Below, in pieces: positions 17,179-27,321 of a stretch of DNA of 64,000 nucleotides; the first letter of the stretch is position 1, and each line of letters opens with the position of its first letter. Below the pieces are notes generated by a model. The model ran no database searches. It was not told where the DNA came from and saw only the letters and a list, made by a program, of their open reading frames with translations. A program made the position numbers and the translations under genes. The DNA is taken from contig NZ_CP039634.1 of NCBI RefSeq assembly GCF_004923295.1, positions 744,001 through 808,000 of the forward strand, given 5' to 3'. The stretch comes from Azospirillum sp. TSH100 (lineage in GTDB: Bacteria > Pseudomonadota > Alphaproteobacteria > Azospirillales > Azospirillaceae).

Positions 17179-17610
17179 TCAGCCGGCCTGTTCAGTTTCG
17201 CCGGCCCCAGTCACGCCCTCCCCCGTTTCGGCACTCAGAGCCTGCTTCGCCCGTGCCCAATGGGCTGGCGTGAGGTTCGTCCGCACCGTCTGCACGGCGG
17301 CGGCCAGCACCGCCGCATCGTCGGTAAAGCCGGCGATCAGCAGCCAGTCCGGCACCGCATCGACCGGCAGCACGAAATAGGCCAGCGCCCCCAGCAGGAT
17401 CGCCTTCGCCCGATAGGGGGTTGCCGGATCGGTTGCGCAGAAATAGGCGGCCACCAGTTCTTCCAGGAAGGGAATGCGGTGCAGGTTGGCGCGAAGCTTT
17501 TGCCAGAAGCGGCGGCGCACCAGCCGTTCGTCGCGCTCGACCCGGCCGGGATCGGGAACCGTCAGCGTGGCGCCGTCGCCAAGGGAGGGGGAAACGGACG
17601 ATGCGGTCAT
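17179..17610 (-). CDS. DUF1232 (YkvA-like) membrane-associated protein
   Basis: The 143-residue protein carries the DUF1232 core: TPYRAKAILLGALAYFVLPV, then DAVPDWLLIAGFTDDAAVL. This YFxxPxDxxPD signature defines the YkvA family. Members have one or two membrane-embedded helices and no firm function. A conserved N-terminal amphipathic stretch (FWQKLRANLHRIPFLEELVA) precedes it. The ATG at 17610 is preferred over 17769 because the extra residues would read through the tandem repeats upstream of the SDR gene and look non-coding. Confidence 0.85.
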   Translation of the reverse strand: MTASSVSPSLGDGATLTVPDPGRVERDERLVRRRFWQKLRANLHRIPFLEELVAAYFCATDPATPYRAKAILLGALAYFVLPVDAVPDWLLIAGFTDDAAVLAAAVQTVRTNLTPAHWARAKQALSAETGEGVTGAGETEQAG

Positions 17611-17683
17611 GGACGCAGAAATCCCTTTCGGAAATGACCCTTCAGGAAACGAGGCACGGCATCCCTGACGGCATGATGCCTCC

Positions 17684-17742
17684 CACCATACGGTGTGGTA
17701 TGGTGCGCCGGCCATCTGGTAAACAAGCCATCTGGTAAACAA
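17684..17742. promoter_or_regulatory. Operator-like repeats upstream of the SDR gene
   Basis: A perfect inverted repeat, caccatac (17684-17691) and gtatggtg (17698-17705), has a 6-base spacer. It is followed directly by a 16-bp unit, gccatctggtaaacaa, repeated twice without gap (17711-17726, 17727-17742). The set lies 75-135 bases before the SDR start and also upstream of the divergent DUF1232 gene. The layout suggests binding sites for a GntR- or TetR-type regulator. Confidence 0.5.
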
Positions 17743-17816
17743 CAAGTGCGATCGCATCCTGTTGGACACAAGGCCGGCACCCTCGGCGGACCGGCCGCAA
17801 TTAAGGAGGAGATGCC

Positions 17817-18578
17817 ATGAACATCCAGGGTCTGTCCGCCATTGTCACCGGCGGCGCCTCGGGCATGGGGGCGGCGACGGCGCGTCATCTGGCAGGTCTC
17901 GGCGCCAAGGTGACCGTGCTGGACATCAACGAGGACGCGGTGCTGAAGACCGCGCATGAGATCGGGGGACTGGGGTTGGTCTGCGACGTCACCGACGGCG
18001 CTTCCGCCGAGCGGGCGTTCGATCAGGCACGCTCCGCCCACGGCCCGGCCCGCATCGCGGTCAACTGCGCCGGCATCGCGCCCGCCCAGCGCATCGTCGG
18101 CCGCGACGGGCCGATGCCGCTGGAGAATTTCCGCTCGGTGATCGAGATCAACCTGATCGGCAGTTTCAACATCCTGCGGCTGGCCGCGGCCGACATGGCG
18201 AAGCTCGACCCGCTGGACAGCGGCGAGCGCGGCGTGATCGTCAACACCGCCTCGGTCGCCGCCTATGAGGGGCAGATCGGGCAGGCCGCCTATGCCGCGT
18301 CGAAGGGCGGCATCGTCGCCCTGACCATCTGTGCGGCCCGCGACCTTGCCCGCAACGGCATCCGGGTGATGACGGTGGCTCCCGGCCTGATCGGCACGCC
18401 AATGCTGCTGAACATGCCGCAGGAGGTTCAGGACAGCCTGGCCGCAACCGTTCCCTTCCCCAAGCGCTTCGGCAAGCCGGAGGAGTACGCCCGCCTCGTC
18501 CAGCACATCCTGGAGAACGAGATGCTGAACGGTGACGTCATCCGTCTGGACGGCGCAATTCGCATGGCGCCGCAGTAA
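17817..18578 (+). CDS. Short-chain dehydrogenase, 3-hydroxyacyl-CoA dehydrogenase (HSD10) type
   Basis: The 253-residue SDR has the NAD-binding motif TGGASGMG at the N-terminus, an Asp after beta-2 (VLDINED) that favours NAD over NADP, NCAGIAP, and the active site NTASVAAYEGQIGQAAYAAS followed by K (YxxxK). The C-terminus (PFPKRFGKPEEYARLVQHIL; LNGDVIRLDGAIRMAPQ) closely follows type II 3-hydroxyacyl-CoA dehydrogenases, which oxidise short or branched 3-hydroxyacyl-CoA in fatty acid and isoleucine breakdown. The ribosome-binding site AAGGAGGAG is strong. Operator-like repeats lie upstream. The exact substrate is inferred from family likeness. Confidence 0.9.
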   Translation: MNIQGLSAIVTGGASGMGAATARHLAGLGAKVTVLDINEDAVLKTAHEIGGLGLVCDVTDGASAERAFDQARSAHGPARIAVNCAGIAPAQRIVGRDGPMPLENFRSVIEINLIGSFNILRLAAADMAKLDPLDSGERGVIVNTASVAAYEGQIGQAAYAASKGGIVALTICAARDLARNGIRVMTVAPGLIGTPMLLNMPQEVQDSLAATVPFPKRFGKPEEYARLVQHILENEMLNGDVIRLDGAIRMAPQ

Positions 18579-18629
18579 GGATCATGCTGGAGACGGAGTG
18601 GCTCTTCCGCAGGGGCCGCTCTTTTCCCT

Positions 18630-18827
18630 TCAGGCTTCGGCCATGGCGGCTTCGTCGGCACGTTCCGCCTCGCCCAACAGGTCGATCAGCAGGGTGGTGC
18701 AGTGCTGAAGCCGCTGGTCGGCCGTGGCGGTCGCCATGTCGCGTCCGGTCATCTCCTGCCATTCCTGCAGCATCAGTGCCAGATGCTTCCTGACGTGATC
18801 ATCCCGATCCAGTCGCCGCGTCGCCAT
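18630..18827 (-). CDS. Small hypothetical helical protein (65 aa)
   Basis: The ATG at 18827 is preceded by GGAAGGGAAAG, a strong ribosome-binding site, which supports a real gene. The product is helix-rich and charged (RLDRDDHVRKHLALMLQEWQ; QRLQHCTTLLIDLLGEAERA) with one Cys and no signal or membrane segment. I do not recognise a family. It is convergent with the SDR gene. Function unknown. Confidence 0.6.
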   Translation of the reverse strand: MATRRLDRDDHVRKHLALMLQEWQEMTGRDMATATADQRLQHCTTLLIDLLGEAERADEAAMAEA

Positions 18828-19132
18828 GTCGCTTTCCCTTCCTTCCGATCCGCCCGAGCCAAAGGCCAAAGCCGATGGGCGCGCCCGGTTGCGCCTCCCA
18901 CCCTTTGTGTGCCCTCTAAGTAGGTAGTCATCCAGCCTGTCAACAGCTGGAACCCAAGATGGTCACAGCCTGCCTGCACCGTCCGTCCGGCTCTGTGCCG
19001 ACGACAAATCGGCCATGACCTGTTGGAAAGCTCGACCTGCACCGACCATCTCAGCGCCGTGGTATCCATTGAATGGCCCGGAAGGCCCCCGGTTGAAAGA
19101 CACTGGACGAACTGAGGAAAGGCAACCGCTTC
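18828..19132. other. Intergenic region between divergent genes
   Basis: Just over 300 bases separate a leftward small gene from the rightward flavin reductase gene. I see no gene and no strong hairpin; it most likely holds the promoters of both. Confidence 0.4.
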
Positions 19133-19681
19133 ATGACCGATGCAACGGTGCGTGCCAAACTGCTGGGCCTGCCCGGCAGCCTGCGCAGCAACTCCAATTC
19201 GCTGGCCATCCTGCGCGGATTGCAGGACGCCCTGCCGGCCGGGGTCAGCATGGACATCCGCGACCTGCGCCTGCCGCTCTACGACCAGGACATCGACACG
19301 CCCGACGCCCCGGCGGAGGTCCATGCCTTCCGTCAGGCCATCGCGGACGCCGACGGCGTGCTCATCGTCACGCCCGAATACAATTACGGCATGCCCGGCG
19401 TGCTGAAGAACGCGCTGGACTGGGCCTCGCGTCCCTACGGCAAGTCGGCACTGATCGGCAAGCCGGTGCTGGTCATCTCCAACTCCCCCGCCTTCACCGG
19501 CGGCGTGCGGGCACATCAGCAGGTGAACGACACGCTGCTGGCGCTTCCCGCCAAGCTGTTGGGTGGCCCCCAGGTGGTCGTCGGCGGCGTCGGCGAGAAG
19601 ATCAAGGAAGGCAAGCTGGCCGACGAAGCGGTACTGAAATTCGCGCTCGGCGCCATCGACAGGATGCTGGCGGTGAAGTAA
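19133..19681 (+). CDS. NADPH-dependent FMN reductase family protein
   Basis: The 182-residue flavodoxin-like protein has the phosphate-binding loop GSLRSNSNS near residue 15 and the flavin-contacting TPEYNYGMPGVLKNALDW, then ASRPYG. These are the signatures of the NADPH-dependent FMN reductase/quinone reductase group (ChrR, azoreductase and arsenate-linked ArsH relatives). Such enzymes pass two electrons from NAD(P)H through FMN to quinones, azo dyes, chromate or iron. The substrate here is not known. The ATG at 19133 is preceded by GAGGAAAGG. A strong bidirectional terminator follows. Confidence 0.9.
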   Translation: MTDATVRAKLLGLPGSLRSNSNSLAILRGLQDALPAGVSMDIRDLRLPLYDQDIDTPDAPAEVHAFRQAIADADGVLIVTPEYNYGMPGVLKNALDWASRPYGKSALIGKPVLVISNSPAFTGGVRAHQQVNDTLLALPAKLLGGPQVVVGGVGEKIKEGKLADEAVLKFALGAIDRMLAVK

Positions 19682-19690
19682 CGCCCGCAT

Positions 19691-19732
19691 AAGGAAAAGG
19701 GCCGGCACCCTACGGCGCCGGCCCTTTTCCTT
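19691..19732. terminator. Strong bidirectional terminator
   Basis: A 16-bp perfect stem, aaggaaaagggccggc (19691-19706) and gccggcccttttcctt (19717-19732), encloses a 10-base loop. The A/T flanks give a T-run on either strand. It separates two convergent genes. Confidence 0.9.
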
Positions 19733-19753
19733 GTTCAGGTTCTGCGGACGCTA

Positions 19754-21341
<1,588 letters not shown>

Positions 21342-21779
21342 ATGAGAACCGTGTTTTCCCGTATGGTGCTTGCGGCGTCGGCCGCGCTGATGCTGACCGG
21401 CGGCGTTGCCCTGGCCCAGGACGTGATCCAGACCCGCAAGGCCGGGTTCGAGGACTTCAAGAATGCGATGGGTGAGATCAAGAACGCGGTGGGCAAGGGC
21501 GACCTCGCCGCCGTCGGCCCGGTCACCGACCGCATCGACGCCTTCGCCGCGAAGATCCCCAGCCTGTTCCCGCCCGGCTCCGACAAGGGCAGGACGGCGG
21601 CCAGGGAACTGATCTGGGCCAACTTCCCGGACTTCACCGCCAAGGCGCAGGGCCTTCAGGCCTCCGCCCAGGCCCTGAAGGTCGCCGCCGCATCGGGCGA
21701 CAAGGCCGCGACGGCCAAGGCGTTCGGCGCCATGGCCGACAGCTGCAAGGCCTGCCACCAACGCTATCGTTCCGAATAA
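21342..21779 (+). CDS. Cytochrome c' (class II cytochrome c)
   Basis: The 145-residue protein has a signal peptide (VLAASAALMLTGGVALAQ) and a four-helix-bundle mature part ending in CKACHQRYR, the C-terminal CxxCH haem attachment site typical of class II cytochromes c'. The start of the mature protein (RKAGFEDFKNAMGEIKNAVG) also fits. These periplasmic five-coordinate haem proteins bind nitric oxide or carry electrons. The neighbour facing it across 21 bases encodes a b-type cytochrome, a common pairing in alphaproteobacteria that suggests a membrane-to-periplasm redox partner. Confidence 0.92.
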   Translation: MRTVFSRMVLAASAALMLTGGVALAQDVIQTRKAGFEDFKNAMGEIKNAVGKGDLAAVGPVTDRIDAFAAKIPSLFPPGSDKGRTAARELIWANFPDFTAKAQGLQASAQALKVAAASGDKAATAKAFGAMADSCKACHQRYRSE

Positions 21780-21800
21780 GCGGCCGGTCAGCCCCCGAAC

Positions 21801-22499
21801 TCAACCGGCAGCGCGCAGCACCAGAAAGACCAGCCCGGCCGACGCCGCCAGGATCGCCAGCGCCAGCCCCGTCGGGGCGCGCCTCGGTTCCGACGCCACC
21901 AGCCGCGCCGGCAGGATCTTGCGGCCGGTGACCATCGGGCGGATCAGGTTGTCCTTCCTGACCAGCAGATGGAAGAACACCGCCGCCACATGCAGTCCGA
22001 TCAGCACGAAGATGCCATTGGCGAGCAGCCGGTGCAGCGAACTGAGCAGCGCCACGGTGGCGCCGGAGATCAGATGCACCAGCGGCCCATCGACCAGGAT
22101 ATCGTCGCTGGTGAACAGGCCGCAGCCGGCCTGGACCAGCAGCACCAGCAGAATCGCCACCACCATCAACGCGCCCAGCGGATTGTGGCCCAGGATGAGG
22201 GCGGCCTCCCCACCCGCGCGTGAGCGCTTCAGATAGTCGCGGATGGCGGCAGGTCCCTTCACGAAATCGGCGAAGCGCGCGGTCTGGCTGCCAACCACGC
22301 CCCAGCCCAGTCGGAACAGCACGAGAATCAGGACTGTTTCACCCGCCAACATATGAACGGCAAGCACACCAAGCTCGGCCGACAGAATCGCAACCATAAC
22401 GGCGGCGACCAATGCCCAATGAAACAGACGGGTCGGCAGGTCCCAGACCCGCAGCTCCCGCACATGTTTCTCCCGAGTCGCGGTATGACCACTTGCCAT
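21801..22499 (-). CDS. Cytochrome b561-type membrane protein (Ni/Fe-hydrogenase b-subunit-like)
   Basis: The 232-residue protein has an N-terminal RVWDLPTRLFHWALVA motif, which carries the first haem-ligating His of this family, then four main membrane helices. Further His residues lie in AVHMLAGETV, LGHNPLGALM, SSLHRLLANG and IGLHVAAVFF. The C-terminus adds another hydrophobic helix (GLALAILAASAGLVFLVL). Members pass electrons between quinone and periplasmic partners. The position next to cytochrome c', on the opposite strand, fits a shared redox role, which is inference. Confidence 0.88.
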   Translation of the reverse strand: MASGHTATREKHVRELRVWDLPTRLFHWALVAAVMVAILSAELGVLAVHMLAGETVLILVLFRLGWGVVGSQTARFADFVKGPAAIRDYLKRSRAGGEAALILGHNPLGALMVVAILLVLLVQAGCGLFTSDDILVDGPLVHLISGATVALLSSLHRLLANGIFVLIGLHVAAVFFHLLVRKDNLIRPMVTGRKILPARLVASEPRRAPTGLALAILAASAGLVFLVLRAAG

Positions 22500-22737
22500 C
22501 GCTCGATCCTTGCAGTGTTCGGCCGTGTTTTAGGTCCCTGTCATCTGCGGCAAATGAACGGATTCTTTATCCTGATCCTGAAAACGCCACGGTTCCGTGG
22601 TGGCAAAGGCCGATGAGCGTGTCAACAGGCTTGAAGCGCCGGCCGGACGACGGATATGAGAATGCGACGCATCAGCCGGCCTGCCGGCGCAAAGACAGCC
22701 ATAACTCCCCAATCCCCCCGCTTACAAGGACCCCGCC

Positions 22738-22974
22738 ATGCCCGACAAACAGCTCCTCCACCTCGTGTTCGGCGGCGAACTCGTGCGTCCGGACACGGAC
22801 CAGTTCGTCGATCCGTCGAAGCTGCACATCGTCGGCATCTTCCCGAGCTATGACGAGGCCTACAAGGCATGGCGCGGCGCTACTGGCCAGACCATCGACG
22901 ACGCCCACACCCGCTATTACATCGTCCACCTGCACCGCTTCCTCGACCCGGCGGCGGACGACCATAAACATTGA
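22738..22974 (+). CDS. DUF4170 small protein
   Basis: The 78-residue protein (MPDKQLLHLVFGGELV; VDPSKLHIVGIFPSYDEAYK; AWRGATGQTIDDAHTRYYIV) matches the DUF4170 family of small alphaproteobacterial proteins. The fold is likely alpha/beta and cytoplasmic. It ends in a His-containing charged tail. The function of the family is not established. Its stop codon is close to the next same-strand gene, a phosphoesterase, so cotranscription is likely. Confidence 0.85.
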   Translation: MPDKQLLHLVFGGELVRPDTDQFVDPSKLHIVGIFPSYDEAYKAWRGATGQTIDDAHTRYYIVHLHRFLDPAADDHKH

Positions 22975-23051
22975 GCGCGGATCCGCCGGCGCGCCCGAAG
23001 CGGGTTCCTGATTGTGGGAACCGCCAGCGGCGCGCCGACGTTGACCTGCCG

Positions 23052-23582
23052 ATGACCGTCTATTTCACCAGCGACACCCATTTCGGCCATGGCGGCGCCC
23101 GTGGCCGCTTTCGCCGTCCCTTCGACTCCACCGCCGAAATGGACGCGGCGATGGAGGCGAACTGGAACGCCACCGTCGGTCCCGACGACGAGGTCTGGCA
23201 CCTCGGCGACTTCGCCCTGCACATGAAGCCCGACACCATGGCGGCGCTGCTCGGCCGGCTGAACGGCACCAAGCACCTGATCGCCGGCAACAATGACGGC
23301 CCGGCAACGCTGGCGCTGCCAGGCTGGGCCAGCGTCGGGTATTATGCCGAACTGACGCTGGACGGCACCGATCTGGTGCTGTGCCACTACGCCTTCCGCA
23401 CCTGGAACGGCATGCACCGCAAGGCGCTGAACCTGCACGGTCACAGCCACGGCCAGCTGAAGCCGCAACCCCGGCAGATCGACGTCGGTGTCGATGTCTG
23501 GAGTTTCCGCCCGGTCACGCTGGGCGAACTGATGCTTCCCCGCGCGCGGCGGAAGACGGCGCCCGTCTCAGGCGGCGCCTAG
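23052..23582 (+). CDS. Calcineurin-like metallophosphoesterase
   Basis: The 176-residue protein has the motif series of the family in order: DTHFGH near the start, WHLGDFA, GNNDG (the GNHD motif with Asn for His), and NLHGHSHG near the C-terminus. These provide the ligands for a two-metal phosphoesterase site. The short length fits the YfcE/MJ0936-like and phage-type small phosphodiesterases. The substrate is not known. A TTG overlapping the previous stop (22971) is an alternative start; the ATG at 23052 begins directly at the fold. Its 3' end overlaps the convergent GGDEF/EAL gene by 15 bases. Confidence 0.88.
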   Translation: MTVYFTSDTHFGHGGARGRFRRPFDSTAEMDAAMEANWNATVGPDDEVWHLGDFALHMKPDTMAALLGRLNGTKHLIAGNNDGPATLALPGWASVGYYAELTLDGTDLVLCHYAFRTWNGMHRKALNLHGHSHGQLKPQPRQIDVGVDVWSFRPVTLGELMLPRARRKTAPVSGGA

Positions 23583-25955
23583 CTCCGCCTGACGCAACCG
23601 CTCCATCAGCAGGCGACAGGCAGCCTCGGCCGGTACCGGGCGGCCGGTCAGCCAGCCCTGGACCTGGGTGCAGTTGTGGTGGCGCAGGAAATTGGCCTGC
23701 TCGGTCTTCTCCACCCCCTCCGCCACCACATGGAGGCCCAGCATGTCGGCCATGGCGATGATGGTGGAGACGATGCCGGCGTCCTCGCGCTCGTTCGGCA
23801 CGCCGTTGATGAAGGAACGGTCGATCTTCAGCGTCGTGATCGGCAGACGCTTCAGGTAGCTCAAGGACGAATGACCGGTGCCGAAATCGTCCACCGCCAC
23901 CCGGATGCCCATCGCCTTCAGCGCCGCCAGCACGGCCAGCGCATGGTCGAGGTCCTGCATCACCGCGCCCTCGGTGATCTCCAGCTCGATCAGGCCGGGC
24001 GGCAAATTGTGACGGTCGATGATCCGCCGGAAATCCTCGGCGCTGCGGTTGCGCAGATGCTTGGGCGAAATGTTGACGGCCACCGGCACCGGTTCCATCC
24101 CCGCATCCAGCCACTCGCGCATCTGGCGGCAGGCCTCGTCCAGCACCCAGTCGCCGAGCGGGACGATGAAGCCGGTCTCCTCCGCCACCGGGATGAACTC
24201 GCCGGGCGGGATCATCACACTTTGCCCCTGCCCCAATCCGTGCCCCGGCTTCTCCCAGCGCAGCAGGGCCTCGAACCCCTCCAGCGAATAGTCGATCAGC
24301 GACACCTTGGGCTGGTAATGCAGGCGGAACTGTTTCAGCGCCAGCGCCGCCCGCAGATCGCCGTCCAGCGCCAGTTGCCGCCGCGCCTGTTCGGCCAGTT
24401 CGGGTCGGAAGAATGCGTGGCGGCGTCCGCCCATCCGCTTGGCGGCATAGAGCGCCGTCTCGGCCGCGCGCAGAAGCGCCTGCGGGTCGTCGCCGTCTGC
24501 AACGCTGTCCGCAACGCCCTCCCCGGCGAGGTCGGTCGGATAGACGGCGATGCCGACCGCCGGGCGGACATAATGCTCGCAGCCCGGCAGGGTGACCGGT
24601 GCGTCGAAGGCGTCCAGGATGCGTCCGGCGATGATCGCCGCTTCGTCGGCATCGCGGATTTCCTCCAGCACGACAGCGAAATCGTCGGTGCCGATGCGGC
24701 CGACCAGATCGGCGGACCGCACCGAGGCGACGATCCGCCGCGCCACCTCCTGCAGCAGCGCGTCGCCGGCCTGATGGCCCAGCGTGTCGGTGATCAGCTT
24801 GAAGCGCGACAGATCCAGGCACAGCACGGCGAAGGGCCGCCGGTAACGGCGGCTGCGCTCCACCGCCGCCTCCAGCAGCGACTCGATCATCGCCCGGTTG
24901 GGCAGGCCGGTCAGCCGGTCGCGGGTGGCCAGCCGCATCAGTTCGCGTTCGTGGCGCAGCCGCTCGGTCACGTCGGCCAGCGCGCAGACGAAGCCGCGCC
25001 GGCCCTGCACCACCAGCGGCGACACGCTGAGCGAGGCGTCGATCCGCTCCCCCGTTCCGGCGCGCACGACCCCCAGCGCCTCTTCCCGCACCGGTTCGGG
25101 CACGTCGGCATCGGCAGCCATGGCGGCCAGCAGCGTATCGATCCGCGCGCGGTCGGGCGGCGCGAACAGTCCGGAGAGCGGCCGGCCGCGCAGGTCGCCG
25201 GCAGGCACGTCGAACAGGGCGACGGCGGCGGGATTGTGCTCCTCGATCCGGCCACGGGCGTCGACCAGCAGGATCGCCTCGCCGACATTGTTCATGATGC
25301 CGGCCAGCCGCTCGTCCCGTTCGATCAGGGCGACGGCGGCGCGACGGCAGAACTCCATGGCGCGGGCCATGGCGCCGAATTCGTCGCGGCGGTCGCAGCC
25401 GGGAATGTCGATGTCGGTCCGCCCCTCCGTCAGCAGGCGCATACGGTCCGACAGCGCCTCCAGCGGTCCGACCACATGCTGCGACAGGAACATCGCCCCC
25501 GGCCAGCTCAGCACCAGCAATGCCGCCAGGAACAGCAGGAAGCCCGACGCCTCGACCAGGAAATCGCGGTCAAGATCGCCGATGTCGCCGGCGGCGGCGA
25601 TGGCCCAGCCCCAGGGCTCGAACCGCCCCTCCGCCGTCACCGCACGGTCGATGTCCGGCCAGCCCGCCGGGATGACACCGTCTGTGAAAATCCTGACATG
25701 AAAGGGCTTGGCCGACAGGGCCAGCAGCACCGTCCGCGCCCGGTCGCGCGCCTCGTCGCCGGAGATCTCGCCGGAGGTCGCCGACCGTTCCAGATCGCGC
25801 AGAAGCAGCCCCGCCGAGTCCACCAGGGCGGCAGCGACCTGCCCCCGCTCGGCGATCATGCCCTGCCGAAGCAGGTAAAGCGCGGGGATCGCCGCCATCA
25901 GGCAGCCGATCAGGCCGATCCAGGTCAGCCAGCGAATCTTGCGGCGCAGCGTCAT
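23568..25955 (-). CDS. Membrane PAS-GGDEF-EAL protein with degenerate GGDEF site
   Basis: The 795-residue protein has membrane helices at about 7-29 and 137-158, a periplasmic domain between them, a HAMP-like region (VVGPLEALSDRMRLLTEG), a PAS domain (GIMNNVGEAILLVDARGRI), a GGDEF domain and a C-terminal EAL domain. The diguanylate cyclase signature reads RIGTDDFAVV instead of GGDEF, so c-di-GMP synthesis is probably lost. The EAL domain looks intact (FEALLRWEKP; NISPKHLRN; ITEGAVMQD; VDDFGTGHSSLSYLKRLP; VVAEGVE), so the protein is likely a sensor-controlled c-di-GMP phosphodiesterase. Confidence 0.93.
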   Translation of the reverse strand: MTLRRKIRWLTWIGLIGCLMAAIPALYLLRQGMIAERGQVAAALVDSAGLLLRDLERSATSGEISGDEARDRARTVLLALSAKPFHVRIFTDGVIPAGWPDIDRAVTAEGRFEPWGWAIAAAGDIGDLDRDFLVEASGFLLFLAALLVLSWPGAMFLSQHVVGPLEALSDRMRLLTEGRTDIDIPGCDRRDEFGAMARAMEFCRRAAVALIERDERLAGIMNNVGEAILLVDARGRIEEHNPAAVALFDVPAGDLRGRPLSGLFAPPDRARIDTLLAAMAADADVPEPVREEALGVVRAGTGERIDASLSVSPLVVQGRRGFVCALADVTERLRHERELMRLATRDRLTGLPNRAMIESLLEAAVERSRRYRRPFAVLCLDLSRFKLITDTLGHQAGDALLQEVARRIVASVRSADLVGRIGTDDFAVVLEEIRDADEAAIIAGRILDAFDAPVTLPGCEHYVRPAVGIAVYPTDLAGEGVADSVADGDDPQALLRAAETALYAAKRMGGRRHAFFRPELAEQARRQLALDGDLRAALALKQFRLHYQPKVSLIDYSLEGFEALLRWEKPGHGLGQGQSVMIPPGEFIPVAEETGFIVPLGDWVLDEACRQMREWLDAGMEPVPVAVNISPKHLRNRSAEDFRRIIDRHNLPPGLIELEITEGAVMQDLDHALAVLAALKAMGIRVAVDDFGTGHSSLSYLKRLPITTLKIDRSFINGVPNEREDAGIVSTIIAMADMLGLHVVAEGVEKTEQANFLRHHNCTQVQGWLTGRPVPAEAACRLLMERLRQAELGAA

Positions 25956-26207
25956 TGGGCTTGGCGTCGCTCTCTTGTCCGTTCGGTAAACGGACGGTTA
26001 GTCGTCAGGAAGGGAAAGTGACGACTTCGTTTCAATCGTGCAATTCAATTTTTCTTCGCACGCGCAACAGATACCTGTCCAACCCATACGAAGGTTGCAT
26101 GCTGCGGCGCTTTGTCCCTGTTCTGCCCTTTGCCCCGGCCACCGGTCCCTCCGTAACGCTGTAGAAACGAGGGAATGGCGGCCGGGACCTGTTCATCTCA
26201 CTCCCGA

Positions 26208-26993
26208 TCACCCCTGGCCGGGATAAAGGCGCTGAAATCCTTCGGTGACACGGGCGATCACCGAAGGGTCGCGGTCGCGCCAATAGCGCGGGTCGCGCAT
26301 CAGGGTGCGCAGTTCGGCCTCGCCCTCGCCGCCGCCGGTCCGGTTTCCCGCCATTGACAAGGCCGCCGGCTCGCTGCCGGTCATCATCGCGTAAAGCGCC
26401 ATGACACCTTCGTAGGTGGTCGCCAGCCCTTCCACCGCGGCCGGCGGCAGGGCCTTGCCGGCCCAGGCCAGCAGTTGCCGCGACACCTCGCGCCAGCGCT
26501 CCTCGCCGCCGAAGCGGGCGACCAGCCGCTCGACCTCGCGCTCCGCCTGGAATTCGGCGGCTATGGCCTGGATCAGCGGCATCATCCGCTCGGCGGCGAG
26601 ATCATAGAGAAGCTGCGCCTGATCCGGGGTATAGCCGGCCTGATGCAGGCGGCCGTTGATCTCCGGATCGGGCTGGAACAGGCCGTGGTCGCAAGCGATG
26701 CTGTAGCCGTCCGGCGTCTCCGGCACACCCAGCAGGCGGCGGAGCTGTGCCGGATCAAGGCTGGCCGGATCGAAGGGGGCGGTTTCGGAGAGCGACTCGG
26801 ACGCGGCATCCGGCGGCGCCTGCCGGGTCTGGCCCTGCGACGACAGGCGACGTTCCAGTTCCAGATAGGATTTCAGCAGCGCCTCGACACGCAGGGCGCC
26901 GGTCCTGGGATCGCGGAACTTGTCCGGAATCGGCAGCGGCGGGACCATGTCGGCGGGAGTCACGGCGGATTCGGTCAGCAGAGTGTCGGCCAT
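26208..26993 (-). CDS. Podovirus-type capsid scaffolding protein
   Basis: The protein is about 261 residues. It begins MADTLLTESAVTPADMVPPL, has a disordered Gln/Pro/Ser-rich stretch, then helical segments (PEINGRLHQAGYTPDQAQLL; ERMMPLIQAIAAEFQAEREV; RFGGEERWREVSRQLLAWAG) and ends DPSVIARVTEGFQRLYPGQG. The layout resembles phage scaffold proteins, in which PDGY and a tail-proximal helical domain recur. In phages it directs procapsid assembly around the portal. The Met at 26993 follows GCAGGAG. It is last in a five-gene leftward unit, and no major capsid gene follows. The assignment is by likeness and by position after the portal gene, as in T7-like phages. Confidence 0.7.
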   Translation of the reverse strand: MADTLLTESAVTPADMVPPLPIPDKFRDPRTGALRVEALLKSYLELERRLSSQGQTRQAPPDAASESLSETAPFDPASLDPAQLRRLLGVPETPDGYSIACDHGLFQPDPEINGRLHQAGYTPDQAQLLYDLAAERMMPLIQAIAAEFQAEREVERLVARFGGEERWREVSRQLLAWAGKALPPAAVEGLATTYEGVMALYAMMTGSEPAALSMAGNRTGGGEGEAELRTLMRDPRYWRDRDPSVIARVTEGFQRLYPGQG

Positions 26994-27036
26994 CATCAAC
27001 TCCTGCAAGGAAGGGAAAGGAGGAAGGCGCCACCGG

Positions 27037-27321
27037 TCAGCCCACCCGCCCGCGCACGACGAGCGCGAGGATGGTGGCGACCAGCTGACGCTGTCCTTCG
27101 AGGTGACGCAGCGCCGCCTCCGGCGCGTCGGGCCCCAGCGCGCGGTCGAGCGTCATCGCCCGCAGCACCGCGAGCACCCGCGCCCCATCGTTTCCGGCGA
27201 AGCAGCGGGCGAAGCTGGGAGCCGGATCGGCTTCCGGTGCCGTGGCGTTATCGAAACCGCAGGCAGACGGTGGCTCCAGCCAGTCCCAGCCGCCCTGCTC
27301 GACCATCGGGCCGTCAGCCAT
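27037..27321 (-). CDS. Small protein of the phage head module (94 aa)
   Basis: This small protein overlaps the portal stop codon by 8 bases and precedes the scaffold gene. It is acidic and Ala-rich at the start, with a helical second half (GARVLAVLRAMTLDRALG; APEAALRHLEGQRQLVATIL). I do not recognise a named family. In podoviruses a small gene of unknown or accessory role often sits between portal and scaffold, which fits here. An in-frame GTG at 27330 could add three residues. Confidence 0.65.
   Translation of the reverse strand: MADGPMVEQGGWDWLEPPSACGFDNATAPEADPAPSFARCFAGNDGARVLAVLRAMTLDRALGPDAPEAALRHLEGQRQLVATILALVVRGRVG

Noticed and set aside
23676..26021. A 781-codon open frame antisense to the GGDEF/EAL gene
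   Set aside because: Composition (Gln/His/Arg/Gly) is that of a GC-bias shadow; the opposite strand encodes complete PAS, GGDEF and EAL domains.
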